From Rossellomorea pakistanensis (GTDB taxonomy: Bacteria > Bacillota > Bacilli > Bacillales > Bacillaceae_B): a DNA stretch of 64,000 nt. A model generated the notes under the pieces. It worked only from the letters and a program-made list of their open reading frames with translations, did not search any database and was not told the origin of the DNA. The stretch spans positions 1 through 64,000 of the forward strand of contig NZ_JAFBDZ010000004.1 of the NCBI RefSeq assembly GCF_016908495.1. Direction: 5' to 3'. This document shows positions 29,199-37,311 of this stretch, in pieces. A program made the position numbers and the translations under genes. How positions within the stretch are numbered: the stretch's first letter is position 1; every line of letters starts with the position of its first letter.

Positions 29199-30179
29199 TT
29201 GGATACTGGTACACATGTCGTAATGGGCTTTGCTATTGGAGGGCTTGCGACATTAGATCCTGTAGTAGCTGAAAGTACAGCTACATCACAAAGTATTTTA
29301 ATTGCAAGCCTTATCGGCTCTCAGATTCCTGATATTGATACCGTTTTAAAACTAAGAAATAACGCTGTTTATATACGCCACCATCGCGGCATTACCCATA
29401 GTATACCTGCCGTAATACTCTGGCCATTAGTTATATTAGCCGTTATCTACCCATTCTTTCCTGAAGCAAATTTGCTTCATTTATGGTTATGGACATTTGG
29501 TGCCGTCATCCTGCATGTATTTGTAGACATATTTAACGCATATGGCACGCAAGCATTACGACCATTCTCGTCTAAATGGGTTGCGTTAGGTGTGATCAAT
29601 ACGTTTGATCCCTTTATATTTGGAATTCATATCGTTGGTTTAATTCTTTGGGGATTCGATTTTCACCCGGGTTATACCTTTATAGCGATATACTTTGTGA
29701 TATTCATTTACTATTTGATCCGTTTTCAGGTTCAACATGCAGTCAAAACAGCTGTAAAAAAGAGAATCCCAAATGCTGAAAAAATTATTGTTTCTCCAAC
29801 GATTAAATTTTACCAATGGAGACTAGCAATTATTACCAGGGAGCATTTTTATGTCGCCAGAGCTTATGGAAGATCGATTACCATCTTTGATGAATACAAA
29901 AGAGTAGAGATCCCAGATCATGCAGTCATCCACGCTGCTAAACACGACAAAAACCTGGCTGCCTTTCTATCCTTTTCACCTGTATATAGATGGGAAATTG
30001 ATGAATATGAAGATTTTTATGAAGTTAAATTTATTGACCTAAGATATAGAAGTAATGGGCATTATCCATTTGTTGCGGTTGTTCAATTGGATAATGAATT
30101 TAATATTGTCGGTTCATATACCGGTTGGATTTTTAGTGAAGAAAAGTTAAGGAAGAAGTTGGAAATCATTCCAGATTAA
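29199..30179 (+). CDS. yfhP: YfhP-like membrane metal-dependent hydrolase family protein
   Basis: A 326-residue protein of the YbcI/LexA-binding-inner-membrane type metal-dependent hydrolase family. The N terminus MDTGTHVVMGFAIGG and the HHRGITHS motif give the histidines and aspartates characteristic of the family (GSQIPDIDT, HVFVDIFNAYG). Four or five hydrophobic segments occupy residues 60-185, and the C-terminal half is soluble. The start is a TTG after AAAGGAGG. In B. subtilis the orthologue sits next to mutY and is a proposed repressor of yfhO/yfhP-type genes; the real substrate is not known. Confidence 0.85.
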   Translation: MDTGTHVVMGFAIGGLATLDPVVAESTATSQSILIASLIGSQIPDIDTVLKLRNNAVYIRHHRGITHSIPAVILWPLVILAVIYPFFPEANLLHLWLWTFGAVILHVFVDIFNAYGTQALRPFSSKWVALGVINTFDPFIFGIHIVGLILWGFDFHPGYTFIAIYFVIFIYYLIRFQVQHAVKTAVKKRIPNAEKIIVSPTIKFYQWRLAIITREHFYVARAYGRSITIFDEYKRVEIPDHAVIHAAKHDKNLAAFLSFSPVYRWEIDEYEDFYEVKFIDLRYRSNGHYPFVAVVQLDNEFNIVGSYTGWIFSEEKLRKKLEIIPD

Positions 30180-30214
30180 AAAACACCAATGGGACATTCC
30201 CCACTGGTGTTTTT
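30178..30214. terminator. Bidirectional terminator between yfhP and yfhJ
   Basis: AAAACACCAATGGG and CCCACTGGTGTTTT form the stem with A and T runs outside it. Both stop codons abut it. Confidence 0.9.
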
Positions 30215-30482
30215 AATGTTTTAATTCTTCATCGTCAGTCAAAAGATGCGCATATTTTGGATTTAACGCAGCGAATTCATGGAGTTTGCTCCCATATTGA
30301 GTAATCCATTGTCTTACGACTTTTTCTGTCACTTCTTTTCCTTTGTATTGATAGCCTGCTTTAGCATAAGTGGTTTCAAAATCTTCCCAAAGTAATTCTA
30401 CCCATGTTCGTGCACGTTGTTCATTTATATTTCGATTATGCTGAAGTAATAAATTAGTTAATGACTCAAAAACCTTCTCCAT
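30213..30482 (-). CDS. yfhJ: YfhJ (WVELL-domain protein)
   Basis: An 89-residue soluble protein containing the WVELLWEDFETTYAKAGY segment that defines the WVELL family, centred near residue 30. Family members occur only in Bacillus-like bacteria; the role is unknown. Position beside sspK and yfhH matches B. subtilis. The start has a GGAGGG-like site just upstream. It is divergent from sspK. Confidence 0.88.
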   Translation of the reverse strand: MEKVFESLTNLLLQHNRNINEQRARTWVELLWEDFETTYAKAGYQYKGKEVTEKVVRQWITQYGSKLHEFAALNPKYAHLLTDDEELKH

Positions 30483-30667
30483 TTTATCCCCTCCATTCCC
30501 ATAATTTAATGACTTCCACTTGTGATAATAAACATTAAATATATCATACTAAAAGTACGTGATGAAGTTTTTTACCATGACTTCTTCACGATTTTCTAAA
30601 TTTCTTGTCTAGTTCCAGTGCCTATATTGATCCAGGCATCTCCACTTTTATTTTTAGGAGGCTAATC

Positions 30668-30832
30668 ATGAGAAATAAAGTAAAAGGTTTTCCAAATCAA
30701 AACAATAACAAATTTGAAGGAGAACCAAGAGCCAAAGCCGAATATGCCTCTAAGCGTGCAAATGGGACCACCAATACTCACCCACAAGAGCGGATGCACG
30801 CATCGAACCAGAGAGAACACGATTCCATTTAG
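30668..30832 (+). CDS. sspK: Small acid-soluble spore protein SspK
   Basis: A 54-residue spore protein beginning [20 protein letters not shown], nearly the same as B. subtilis SspK over its first 25 residues. It is a minor sigma-G-dependent component of the spore core. TAGGAGG lies six bases before the ATG. The C-terminal [18 protein letters not shown] part is also conserved. About 185 bases upstream, shared with yfhJ, contain a CGTGATGAAG...CTTCTTCACG inverted repeat (30558-30590) of unknown role. Confidence 0.95.
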   Translation: MRNKVKGFPNQNNNKFEGEPRAKAEYASKRANGTTNTHPQERMHASNQREHDSI

Positions 30833-30919
30833 TTTCTTTAAGATCATGTTTGAAACCTAGTCTTCCACTAATGGGAAGCCTAATGATTTAATGAATTAAA
30901 ACATTAGGGGGTAATCGTA

Positions 30920-31078
30920 ATGGGTAACATGAAAAATAATTTTTACAATAATAAATACAGCAGCCCCTTTAACAAAGGCTGGTATAACCCAAAACATGCT
31001 CACTCTCAAGCGAATGGGCAAACGACCCAATCTCAAGATTTGATTATACTTGAGGCACAAACAAGAAAAAGATCATAA
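30920..31078 (+). CDS. YpzG-like small sporulation-associated protein
   Basis: A 52-residue protein with the motif NPKHAHSQANGQTTQSQ followed by a C-terminal EAQTRKRS. This is the pattern of YpzG-family proteins found next to spore genes in Bacillus. The ATG at 30920 follows TTAGGGGGT. No membrane segment is present and its role is unknown. It lies 87 bases after sspK and ends in a strong terminator, so it may share the forespore expression of sspK. Confidence 0.78.
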   Translation: MGNMKNNFYNNKYSSPFNKGWYNPKHAHSQANGQTTQSQDLIILEAQTRKRS

Positions 31079-31129
31079 AACGGAGCGGCTAGATCTTGCC
31101 GTTGGAGCTAGATGCAGAAAGTAAACAAA

Positions 31130-31172
31130 AGCTAAAGAAACAAGGTGGAATTGTCCCCTTGTTTCTTTAGCT
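31130..31172. terminator. Terminator between the YpzG-like gene and yfhH
   Basis: A perfect 16-base inverted repeat (31130-31145 and 31157-31172) with an 11-base loop. It touches the yfhH stop and serves both converging genes. Confidence 0.88.
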
Positions 31173-31501
31173 CATGATGATTTTTTTCTAGTTAAAAGTG
31201 AAATGGGCAGCGCCTCTTCTTTTCCATCCCCACCAAGACGGTATCCCCAAGCAAACACTCCATTTAAATAGTCTATTTTAAAATAAGTTCCAGGATCCCC
31301 TTCAATGCCATAAATTTCACCTGCTGAAAAATCATTGGGATCTAATAAATAGGCTTCTGCCATAAGTGCTTTACGTTCTAATACAGCAAATTCATTTACA
31401 ATGCCAAGTTGCTCCGCTTTACGAGCTTTCTCTTTAAGCTCTGCAATTTCTTGTTTTAATTGGTATTCAGTTAATTCACTATATCTTTTTTCTTGTTCCA
31501 T
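31172..31501 (-). CDS. yfhH: YfhH (DUF1811) protein
   Basis: A 109-residue protein with a charged helical N-terminal half (residues 1-50) and a C-terminal beta-rich part, PGTYFKIDYLNGVFAWGYRL, typical of the DUF1811 family. Structures of the family show an SH3-like fold, but no activity is known. Synteny with recX and sspK supports the name. Its promoter region (31502-31578) is shared with the divergent dehydrogenase gene. Confidence 0.88.
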   Translation of the reverse strand: MEQEKRYSELTEYQLKQEIAELKEKARKAEQLGIVNEFAVLERKALMAEAYLLDPNDFSAGEIYGIEGDPGTYFKIDYLNGVFAWGYRLGGDGKEEALPISLLTRKKSS

Positions 31502-31578
31502 ATTGATCCCTCCATCAGAATAAGTATAGAGAAAATGATAAAATAAAAAAAGGTTTTAAAATTGAAAGGATGAGAAAA

Positions 31579-32256
31579 ATGAAGTCTGTCGTAATCTCTG
31601 GTGGCGGCTCAGGGCTTGGCAAAGAGCTTGGTGTCCTGCTTTCGAAAAAAGGTATGCAAGCGATCCTTCTGGGTCGAACAGAAAAAAAACTTTTAGAGAC
31701 TAGTGAAATCATAAAAAAAAATGGCGGAGAAGCAAGTTATTATGTTTTAGATATAACGGCACATGCTGAAGTGAAAAAGACAGTATGTGAAATCAACGAG
31801 AATCATGATGTAGAAATGCTGATAAACAATGCTGGTGTTGGTTATTTTGGTCCAATTTTAGAATCCACTGATCAACAACTCCTAGAAATGTTCCAGACGA
31901 ATGTATTTGGATCAATTTATTTAACCAAAAGCTTTTTACCGATGTTTTTAAAAAATTCAACTGGCACGATTCTAAATATTATCTCTACAGCAGGACTGCG
32001 CGGAAAGAAAAATGAAGCCTTATACGTATCGAGCAAATTCGCTTTAAGAGGCTTTTCCGAGAGTTTACAAAAGGAATACGAAGGTGATGCATTAAAAATT
32101 GTGAATGCCTATATGGGTGGAATGGACACGCCATTTTGGGATGAATCAGATCATATCACTGATAAAAGTCGAATGCGGACTCCAAAAGATGTTGCTGAAA
32201 TGATTTTAAAAGAGCTCCCTATGAAGGACAAGATTGTAATTGAATCGAAGAAATAG
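31579..32256 (+). CDS. Short-chain dehydrogenase/reductase
   Basis: A 225-residue classical SDR with the cofactor motif SGGGSGLGKELG, the NNAG motif, and the active-site ISTAGLRG...YVSSK with Tyr and Lys four residues apart. The substrate cannot be inferred. The ATG at 31579 is preferred because AAAGGA lies six to nine bases before it; another ATG three codons earlier overlaps that site. It is followed by a large tandem repeat array. B. subtilis has the unrelated yfhI at about this point. Confidence 0.85.
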   Translation: MKSVVISGGGSGLGKELGVLLSKKGMQAILLGRTEKKLLETSEIIKKNGGEASYYVLDITAHAEVKKTVCEINENHDVEMLINNAGVGYFGPILESTDQQLLEMFQTNVFGSIYLTKSFLPMFLKNSTGTILNIISTAGLRGKKNEALYVSSKFALRGFSESLQKEYEGDALKIVNAYMGGMDTPFWDESDHITDKSRMRTPKDVAEMILKELPMKDKIVIESKK

Positions 32257-32299
32257 AAATGTTGCTTTTAAAGAAAGACCTTTTTTGAGACAACTTAAA

Positions 32300-32915
32300 G
32301 CGTTCATAGCTCATATGAAAGACCATTCTATAATTGCTCGACCTTAGTCGGGCCTTCATCACTCTAATGAACGACCTTTTTCTTGAGTACCGACTTTTTT
32401 TGGGCGTTCATAGCTCTTATGAAAGACCTTTTTCTGGTTGCTCGTCCTCATTCGGGCCTTCATTACCCTAATGAACGACCTTTTTCTTTCGTACCGACTT
32501 TGTTTGGGCGTTCATAGCTCTTATGAAAGCCCTTTTTCATGTTGCTCGACCTCATTCGGGCCTTCATCACCCTAATGAACGACTTTTTTCTTGCGTACCG
32601 ACTTTGTTTAGGCGTTCATAGCTCTTATGAAAGTCCTTTTTCTTGTTGCTCGACCTCATTCGGGCCTTCATCACCCTAATGAACGACCTTTTTCTTGCGT
32701 ACCGACTTTGTTTGGGCGTTCATAGCTCTTATGAAAGCCCTTTTTCTTGTTGCTCGACCTCATTCGGGCCTTCATCACCCTAATGAACGACTTTTTTCTT
32801 GCGTACCGACTTTTTATGGGCGTTCATAACTCTTATGAAAGCCCCTTTTCTTGTTGCTCGATCTAATTCGGGCTTCCTTACTCTAATGAAAGACCTTTTA
32901 GCCGACTTAGTTTCA
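32300..32915. repeat. Six-unit 104-bp tandem array (12 half-units of 52 bp)
   Basis: Units start at 32300, 32404, 32508, 32612, 32716 and 32820, exactly 104 bases apart. Each unit splits into two related 52-base halves, GCGTTCATAG... and GCCTTCATCA.... Each half has a 17-base palindrome (TTCATAGCTCTTATGAA or TTCATCACCCTAATGAA) followed by a CGACCTTTTTCTTG-like segment. Inner units are almost identical; the first and last are diverged. It fills the gap between two convergent genes. Confidence 0.95.
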
Positions 32916-32961
32916 CCTATTTTTCGAAACAATCAAAATAAGAGAGGGAAGACTCTCAAAG

Positions 32962-33762
32962 TCATTCCTCCTCTATTTCGTCTAATACTTTATCAATGCT
33001 CTCTAGGGGAAAACCTTTTCGATATAAAGTCTGTTTCATTTTTTGCTTATATTCAAAGCCGGTAGCTTTTTTACTAATACGTTGATGTGCTTTCTGTGCT
33101 TGTTTATAAAGGGCTTCCCACTCTTCATCCGCATTTTTTTCTGTAGATGCCTCCTCCCAAGCCATTCTAATGATCGAGGAGGAATACCCTTTTCTTATAA
33201 GATTTTGCTCGACTTTTTGTTTTGCTTGTACTGAAGACTCTTTCTTGTACTTCTTCACTAGTTTTTCCGTTAAATCTATTGCTTTTTCAATCTGAAGTTC
33301 TTCAGGATAACTTCTCAAAACCTTTTCAATGATTTCTTGATGTACACCTTTATTCACCAGTTCTGTCTTGACCCAATCTGGTCCCTTATCAGAAGTTCGT
33401 ATGTATGTATTTAAAAAAGATTGGGCAAAATCTTCATCATTAAGATATCCGTATTCATGAAGCTTGTGAATCACTTCTTGAACAAGTGTTTCTTCGACCT
33501 CTTTTTTCATTAGGTACTCTTTGACTTCTTTTTCCGTTCTCATCCGAAAAGAAAGATATTGGATGGCAGAATGAAATCCCTTCCTAATATCATCCTCATA
33601 TTGGATTTCAGCTATCAACAAGTCGTCAATCTCTTTTCCCTTTAGCAGCCCGTAGCGAGCAAGAACTTCTTCATCAACACTAAAAGCGTATTGATTATCG
33701 ATAAAAATATTATATCTCTCATCATTTTTAACCTGTTTTGTCATTTTCGTTATCGTTTTCAA
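32962..33762 (-). CDS. recX: RecX regulator of RecA
   Basis: A 266-residue helical protein that modulates RecA filament activity in DNA repair. It is made of three-helix repeats typical of RecX: SAIQYLSFRMRTEKEVKEYL, LNDEDFAQSFLNTYIRTSDKG and VEQNLIRKGYSSSIIRMAWEE. Length and position match the long Bacillus RecX. The start is a TTG seven bases after GAGGTG. It is divergent from yfhF. Confidence 0.93.
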   Translation of the reverse strand: MKTITKMTKQVKNDERYNIFIDNQYAFSVDEEVLARYGLLKGKEIDDLLIAEIQYEDDIRKGFHSAIQYLSFRMRTEKEVKEYLMKKEVEETLVQEVIHKLHEYGYLNDEDFAQSFLNTYIRTSDKGPDWVKTELVNKGVHQEIIEKVLRSYPEELQIEKAIDLTEKLVKKYKKESSVQAKQKVEQNLIRKGYSSSIIRMAWEEASTEKNADEEWEALYKQAQKAHQRISKKATGFEYKQKMKQTLYRKGFPLESIDKVLDEIEEE

Positions 33763-33829
33763 ATGCCTTCACCTCATTTTTACTTTAACATAGTGATTAG
33801 ATAAATAGATATCAACTGGAGGGATGAAA

Positions 33830-34738
33830 ATGAGAGTTGTCATTTCAGGTGGAACGGGATTTATTGGGAATGCATTAACAGAGGAATTAATCTCATATGG
33901 GCATGAGGTTTTTATTCTTACTCGTAGTCCAGAAAAACAGAATGATTCAGAAAAGGTTCACCATATTCAATGGGTAAAAGACGGAGCTAAACCAGAGAAA
34001 GAACTTGTAAACATTGATGCATTTATTAACCTTGCCGGAGAATCAATTAATAGCGGAAGATGGACGGCTAAACGAAAACAACGAATTTTAGAAAGTAGAA
34101 TTGAAGCGACTCGAGAAATGATTCGATTGGTAAAAATCATACAACCACATACGTTTATTCATGCAAGTGCAATTGGGTATTATCAACCATCGAAATTAAT
34201 CACCCATACAGAAACATCTCAGGACATAGCTAATGACTTCCTTGCTCAGACCGTAAAACGATGGGAAGAAGAAGCAAGCGAAGCCATTAATTTAGGAGTA
34301 CGAACGGTATATACTCGGTTTGGGATCATTTTAGGAAAAGAAGATGGTGCACTTCCACGAATCGCTATCCCTTACAAACTTTTCGCCGGAGGAACAATCG
34401 GTTCAGGAGAACAGTGGGCGAGCTGGATTCATCTAAAAGATACAGTTAGAGCCATTAGGTTCACACTTGAAACGAATGATATTCAAGGTCCAGTAAATAT
34501 TACTGCCCCTTCACCTGTTACGATGAAAGAACTTGGTCAAATCTTAGCTAAAGTTATCAATAGACCTCATTGGTTTCCCACTCCTTCTTTTGTAATCAAA
34601 GCTGTATTAGGGGAAATGAGCACGTTAGTTTTGGAAGGTCAAAAAGTTATTCCTTCAGTACTGATGGATCATGGATTCTCATTCATGTATCCATCCCTTG
34701 AAAAGGCATTAGTAAATATTTATAAGAATCAAGATTGA
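33830..34738 (+). CDS. yfhF: YfhF, TIGR01777-type epimerase-family protein
   Basis: A 302-residue extended SDR-like protein with the N-terminal nucleotide motif ISGGTGFIGNALTEEL and the YTRFGIILGKEDGALPRIAIPYKL segment characteristic of the family. A C-terminal DUF1731-type domain (about 255-300) is present. Relatives act in cell division (SulA-like in E. coli and cyanobacteria), but no reaction is proven. GGAGGG stands before the ATG at 33830. The synteny recX-yfhF-yfhE-yfhD is that of B. subtilis. Confidence 0.9.
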   Translation: MRVVISGGTGFIGNALTEELISYGHEVFILTRSPEKQNDSEKVHHIQWVKDGAKPEKELVNIDAFINLAGESINSGRWTAKRKQRILESRIEATREMIRLVKIIQPHTFIHASAIGYYQPSKLITHTETSQDIANDFLAQTVKRWEEEASEAINLGVRTVYTRFGIILGKEDGALPRIAIPYKLFAGGTIGSGEQWASWIHLKDTVRAIRFTLETNDIQGPVNITAPSPVTMKELGQILAKVINRPHWFPTPSFVIKAVLGEMSTLVLEGQKVIPSVLMDHGFSFMYPSLEKALVNIYKNQD

Positions 34739-34804
34739 AGTATGAACTTTTTTCAGTAGGGAAAAATAGAAATATATCCCACTGATGAAAGGATGTGTTC
34801 TTCA

Positions 34805-34924
34805 ATGGAGAAAAAGAAAAGAGATAAGGTAAAATCTGTATTGTCCAGTGCTCAGGAAGTTACCTATTCAAGAGAATTTAAATCCGCGGACAGAGCTGGC
34901 GGTTATACGAACAAAAAGCATTAA
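34805..34924 (+). CDS. yfhE: YfhE-like small protein
   Basis: A 39-residue highly charged protein: MEKKKRDKVKSVLSSAQEV at the N terminus and the SADRAGGYTNKKH tail. It lies between yfhF and yfhD as in B. subtilis. AAAGGATG is upstream, although the spacing to the ATG (about nine bases) is rather long. Function is unknown. It is followed by a long perfect hairpin. Confidence 0.82.
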   Translation: MEKKKRDKVKSVLSSAQEVTYSREFKSADRAGGYTNKKH

Positions 34925-34952
34925 AGTTTTTCATAAAAAAAAGATATTCTAC

Positions 34953-35003
34953 AGATAATAAAGGTACGAAGAGCAATGATTGCTTTTCGTACCTTTATTA
35001 TCT
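34953..35003. repeat. 24-bp hairpin between yfhE and yfhD
   Basis: Positions 34953-34976 pair with 34980-35003 (23 Watson-Crick pairs and one G-T) around a three-base TGA loop. There is no T tract on either side. The yfhD ribosome site GAGGGG begins directly after it. Confidence 0.9.
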
Positions 35004-35020
35004 GAGAGGGGTCGGTCGTA

Positions 35021-35206
35021 TTGGGTAGAGCACATGGACAAAAAACGCGTGACAAAAATAAAAACAAACTTCCTCAAGTTCCTAAACAATTAAAGTCGGA
35101 TGGGATTGACGAGGAGTATTCTAGAGAACTTGCAGACCAAGAAGATCTAGAAGCTCAAGCACGAGCCAATGCAGCCAATCAGCGTCAGAGTACTCGCAGG
35201 AAATAA
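35021..35206 (+). CDS. yfhD: YfhD-like small protein
   Basis: A 61-residue hydrophilic protein, MGRAHGQKTRDKNKNKLPQ at the N terminus and a Glu/Ala-rich C-terminal half ending in QRQSTRRK. The YfhD family is restricted to spore-forming Bacillaceae and has no known role. The start is a TTG after GAGGGG. The strong hairpin just upstream may influence its translation. It ends in a clear terminator, which is also the end of the B. subtilis-like block. Confidence 0.85.
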   Translation: MGRAHGQKTRDKNKNKLPQVPKQLKSDGIDEEYSRELADQEDLEAQARANAANQRQSTRRK

Positions 35207-35216
35207 AGAAGATAGA

Positions 35217-35265
35217 TGACCTAAAGTGCCAGGTTGAAGTTCCAGCACTTTAGGTCACTTTTTTT
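35217..35265 (+). terminator. yfhD terminator
   Basis: TGACCTAAAGTGC (35217-35229) pairs with GCACTTTAGGTCA (35245-35257), followed by a tract of about eight T residues. Confidence 0.95.
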
Positions 35266-35290
35266 ACAGAATCAGGGACCTACTTAATAA

Positions 35291-35390
35291 TTTGTCCATT
35301 TTGGATGATCATTTGTCCGAAATAGTGTTTTATCATCCGTTATTAGCGGTTTTTTGTCCGTTGAAGGCAATATATTGACCATTCGACAAA
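35291..35390 (+). repeat. 21-bp phased TTTGTCC array, locus 1
   Basis: TTTGTCC starts at 35291, 35312 and 35353, and the variant ATTGACC at 35374. The unit expected near 35332 is decayed. Spacing is 21 bases. The gap 35207-35597 otherwise contains a terminator and a stray GTCCGGAACCATTGACTTG remnant near 35494. Confidence 0.8.
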
Positions 35391-35597
35391 ATACAGCATT
35401 TTTTTCGCCAAAGGCAATATTTTTCCTATACACTCTCCTAACAAAAAAGGACCGCACTCATCCATGCTAGTCCTCCTCAGATTGATCAAAAAATGTCCGG
35501 AACCATTGACTTGTTCTATTCTCAATAATTCAGGAAGAGGGCTCATCCATTTTTCGAAGTCCTAGTTCTTGACACTTTTTTGGGGATCAAATCCTTC

Positions 35598-36317
35598 TTA
35601 TGCATCGTAAAAACCTCTAATTAATACTTTTTTAATCTCATTTATTTCATTCTTCAGTTTTTCATTTTGTGCGATTAAATCATCAAATGAAATATTTTTT
35701 GTGATTTTATTATCCTTTACTTTTTCTACCATCGGTTCAATAGATACATTTTTCTTAAAGTTCGTAAGTCCACCTTTGGGTAGAGTTGTTTTAATTTTTA
35801 ATAATTGATCTAACATATCTTCATCAAACATAGATTTGAATTTATTTAGAAGCGCACTCATATCAACTGAATTGAATTGGCCAAGAATTGAGCTAATATC
35901 GATTGATTTTACTTGTTTCAAAAGCGAATTAATATCGTTTGAATCTAATTGATCCAGAATCGATCCATTATCCTTTGTATTTAATTTTCCAATAATCGAA
36001 TTGATCTCCTCTGTATCTACTTGCCCTAAGATTGAATTGACAATATTTGAATCTAAATTATTTATAACCGAATCCAAACCATTTGAATTTAATTGTCCCA
36101 TAACAGAATTTAAATCCAACGAATCAACTATATTCTTAAGTGCATTTGTATTCGATGAATTAGATTGTCCTAATGCAGTATCAATCCCCATTGATTTCAC
36201 AAGATTCATGATCGATGTCGGGTCTGATGCTATGTTATTATGTTTTATAAATTTCATGGCAAACCCTTTTATTAATTCACCTAGATTTCCGTTATTTCCA
36301 CTATCTGAAGGTGTCAT
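35598..36317 (-). CDS. Protein of twelve-residue tandem repeats, function unknown
   Basis: A 239-residue protein I do not recognise. Residues about 57-175 are built of at least nine consecutive 12-residue units, for example LDSVINNLDSNI, VNSILGQVDTEE, INSIIGKLNTKD, INSLLKQVKSID and ISSILGQFNSVD, consensus [ILV]NSILGQLxSxD. The C-terminal part (about 205-232) is a Lys/Glu-rich possible coiled coil. There is no signal peptide or membrane helix. A GGAGGGTAAAAAG-type site precedes the ATG. It lies next to a small membrane protein on the same strand. Asn/Ser content is unlike its neighbours. Confidence 0.8.
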   Translation of the reverse strand: MTPSDSGNNGNLGELIKGFAMKFIKHNNIASDPTSIMNLVKSMGIDTALGQSNSSNTNALKNIVDSLDLNSVMGQLNSNGLDSVINNLDSNIVNSILGQVDTEEINSIIGKLNTKDNGSILDQLDSNDINSLLKQVKSIDISSILGQFNSVDMSALLNKFKSMFDEDMLDQLLKIKTTLPKGGLTNFKKNVSIEPMVEKVKDNKITKNISFDDLIAQNEKLKNEINEIKKVLIRGFYDA

Positions 36318-36464
36318 CTTTTTACCCTCCTTACTTGTTAAAGTAGTAGTTTCGATAAATACATAGTAGAAAACCCTAGAGAATTATCAATATACTATAA
36401 TTCCCCAGGATTTCATTATTCCTTAGAATTAGCTAGTAACAAATTTTTAGATTAACTAGTTTTA

Positions 36465-36653
36465 TTAGTCATTGAAAATTTGATTTAAAACTAGCAACAC
36501 TAGTAATACAAGAGCAATAATAATTGAAACAATAGGTTCAATTGCTAGGAAAATAAAGAAAGCAACTAGTAATAGGACTAATAGGAGATCAAAGAAGTCA
36601 AAGCCTCCATTGCCTCCTCCATTTCCTTTATTTCCAGGAGAATTTTTTGGCAT
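36465..36653 (-). CDS. Small glycine-rich, double-helix membrane protein
   Basis: A 62-residue protein with an Asn/Gly-rich start (NSPGNKGNGGGNGG) and then an almost wholly hydrophobic stretch (residues 19-58) long enough for two membrane helices broken near EPIV. AGAGGTG upstream selects the ATG at 36653. The family is unknown to me; small Gly-rich hydrophobic proteins of this sort are common among Bacillus spore and membrane-stress proteins. It lies 147 bases upstream of the repeat-protein gene on the same strand and may share a message with it. Confidence 0.7.
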   Translation of the reverse strand: MPKNSPGNKGNGGGNGGFDFFDLLLVLLLVAFFIFLAIEPIVSIIIALVLLVLLVLNQIFND

Positions 36654-36906
36654 ATCATTACACCTCTTTTTAAATTTAGTAGTAAAGTACTTTACAAAAT
36701 ATTCTATGTAGAGTCGTTGGGCATGCTTAATACAAATGCACACCTACTATTAAAAAGGGCAGCCTAAATAAAAGATTGCTAGAATCTCATCTTACATGAG
36801 TGTGAATGACTTCTAGACTAGACATATAAACCAAAATAAGGAAGAAATGTTGTCGTTAACACTTATAGCTACTATATTGATGGATTAATAGAAGGGAGAG
36901 TTGCTT

Positions 36907-37031
36907 TTGTATAAAATGATCTGGTTGAGGATGATATAAAAATAGCAGAATTGCTTCAATCTCATATTTCGAAATATGGGTACGATTATCCAAGTGATTT
37001 ATTTCTTAACCATTCGATCCTCTTATTTTAA
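36907..37031 (+). pseudogene. Decayed response-regulator N terminus
   Basis: From 36924 the frame reads VEDDIKIAELLQSHISKYGYD, the start of an OmpR-type receiver domain, and then degenerates and stops at 37031. A good ribosome site (GGGAGAG) and a TTG start (36907, reading YKM) lie in another frame, so one base has been lost or gained between start and domain. Only about 40 codons of a gene normally near 230 remain. The rest of the gap 36654-37311 contains no other gene. Confidence 0.7.
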
Positions 37032-37060
37032 AAATGTAAAGGATAGTTTGTAGTTTTATT

Positions 37061-37092
37061 GGGGGTTGTCCAAAGGCGCTTGGACACCCCCC
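37061..37092. repeat. GC-rich hairpin upstream of the RND pump gene
   Basis: GGGGGTTGTCCAA pairs with TTGGACACCCCC around AGGCGC. It lacks a T tract and lies about 220 bases before the pump gene. A small CTAAGTCTTAG palindrome follows. Confidence 0.6.
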
Positions 37093-37311
37093 TAAGTCTT
37101 AGGTCTTACAAAAAATCTGTCTGTGGTTCGATATGAAGATTATAAAATCAAGATATGATGGTTAGTAGACAATTATGTAAAAAATGGTAATATTCTTACC
37201 GAAATTTATTATTTTTTTACATTATATTGGTTTTTAAATCCAATATTTGTATTATAATTGGGTCTTGGGTGCTATGAAAGTATTGAATGCTAGAATCAAA
37301 GGAGAGTTGAG

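Noticed and set aside
32300-32915. CRISPR array
   Set aside because: The whole 104-base unit repeats, including the parts that would be spacers, and no cas gene is near.
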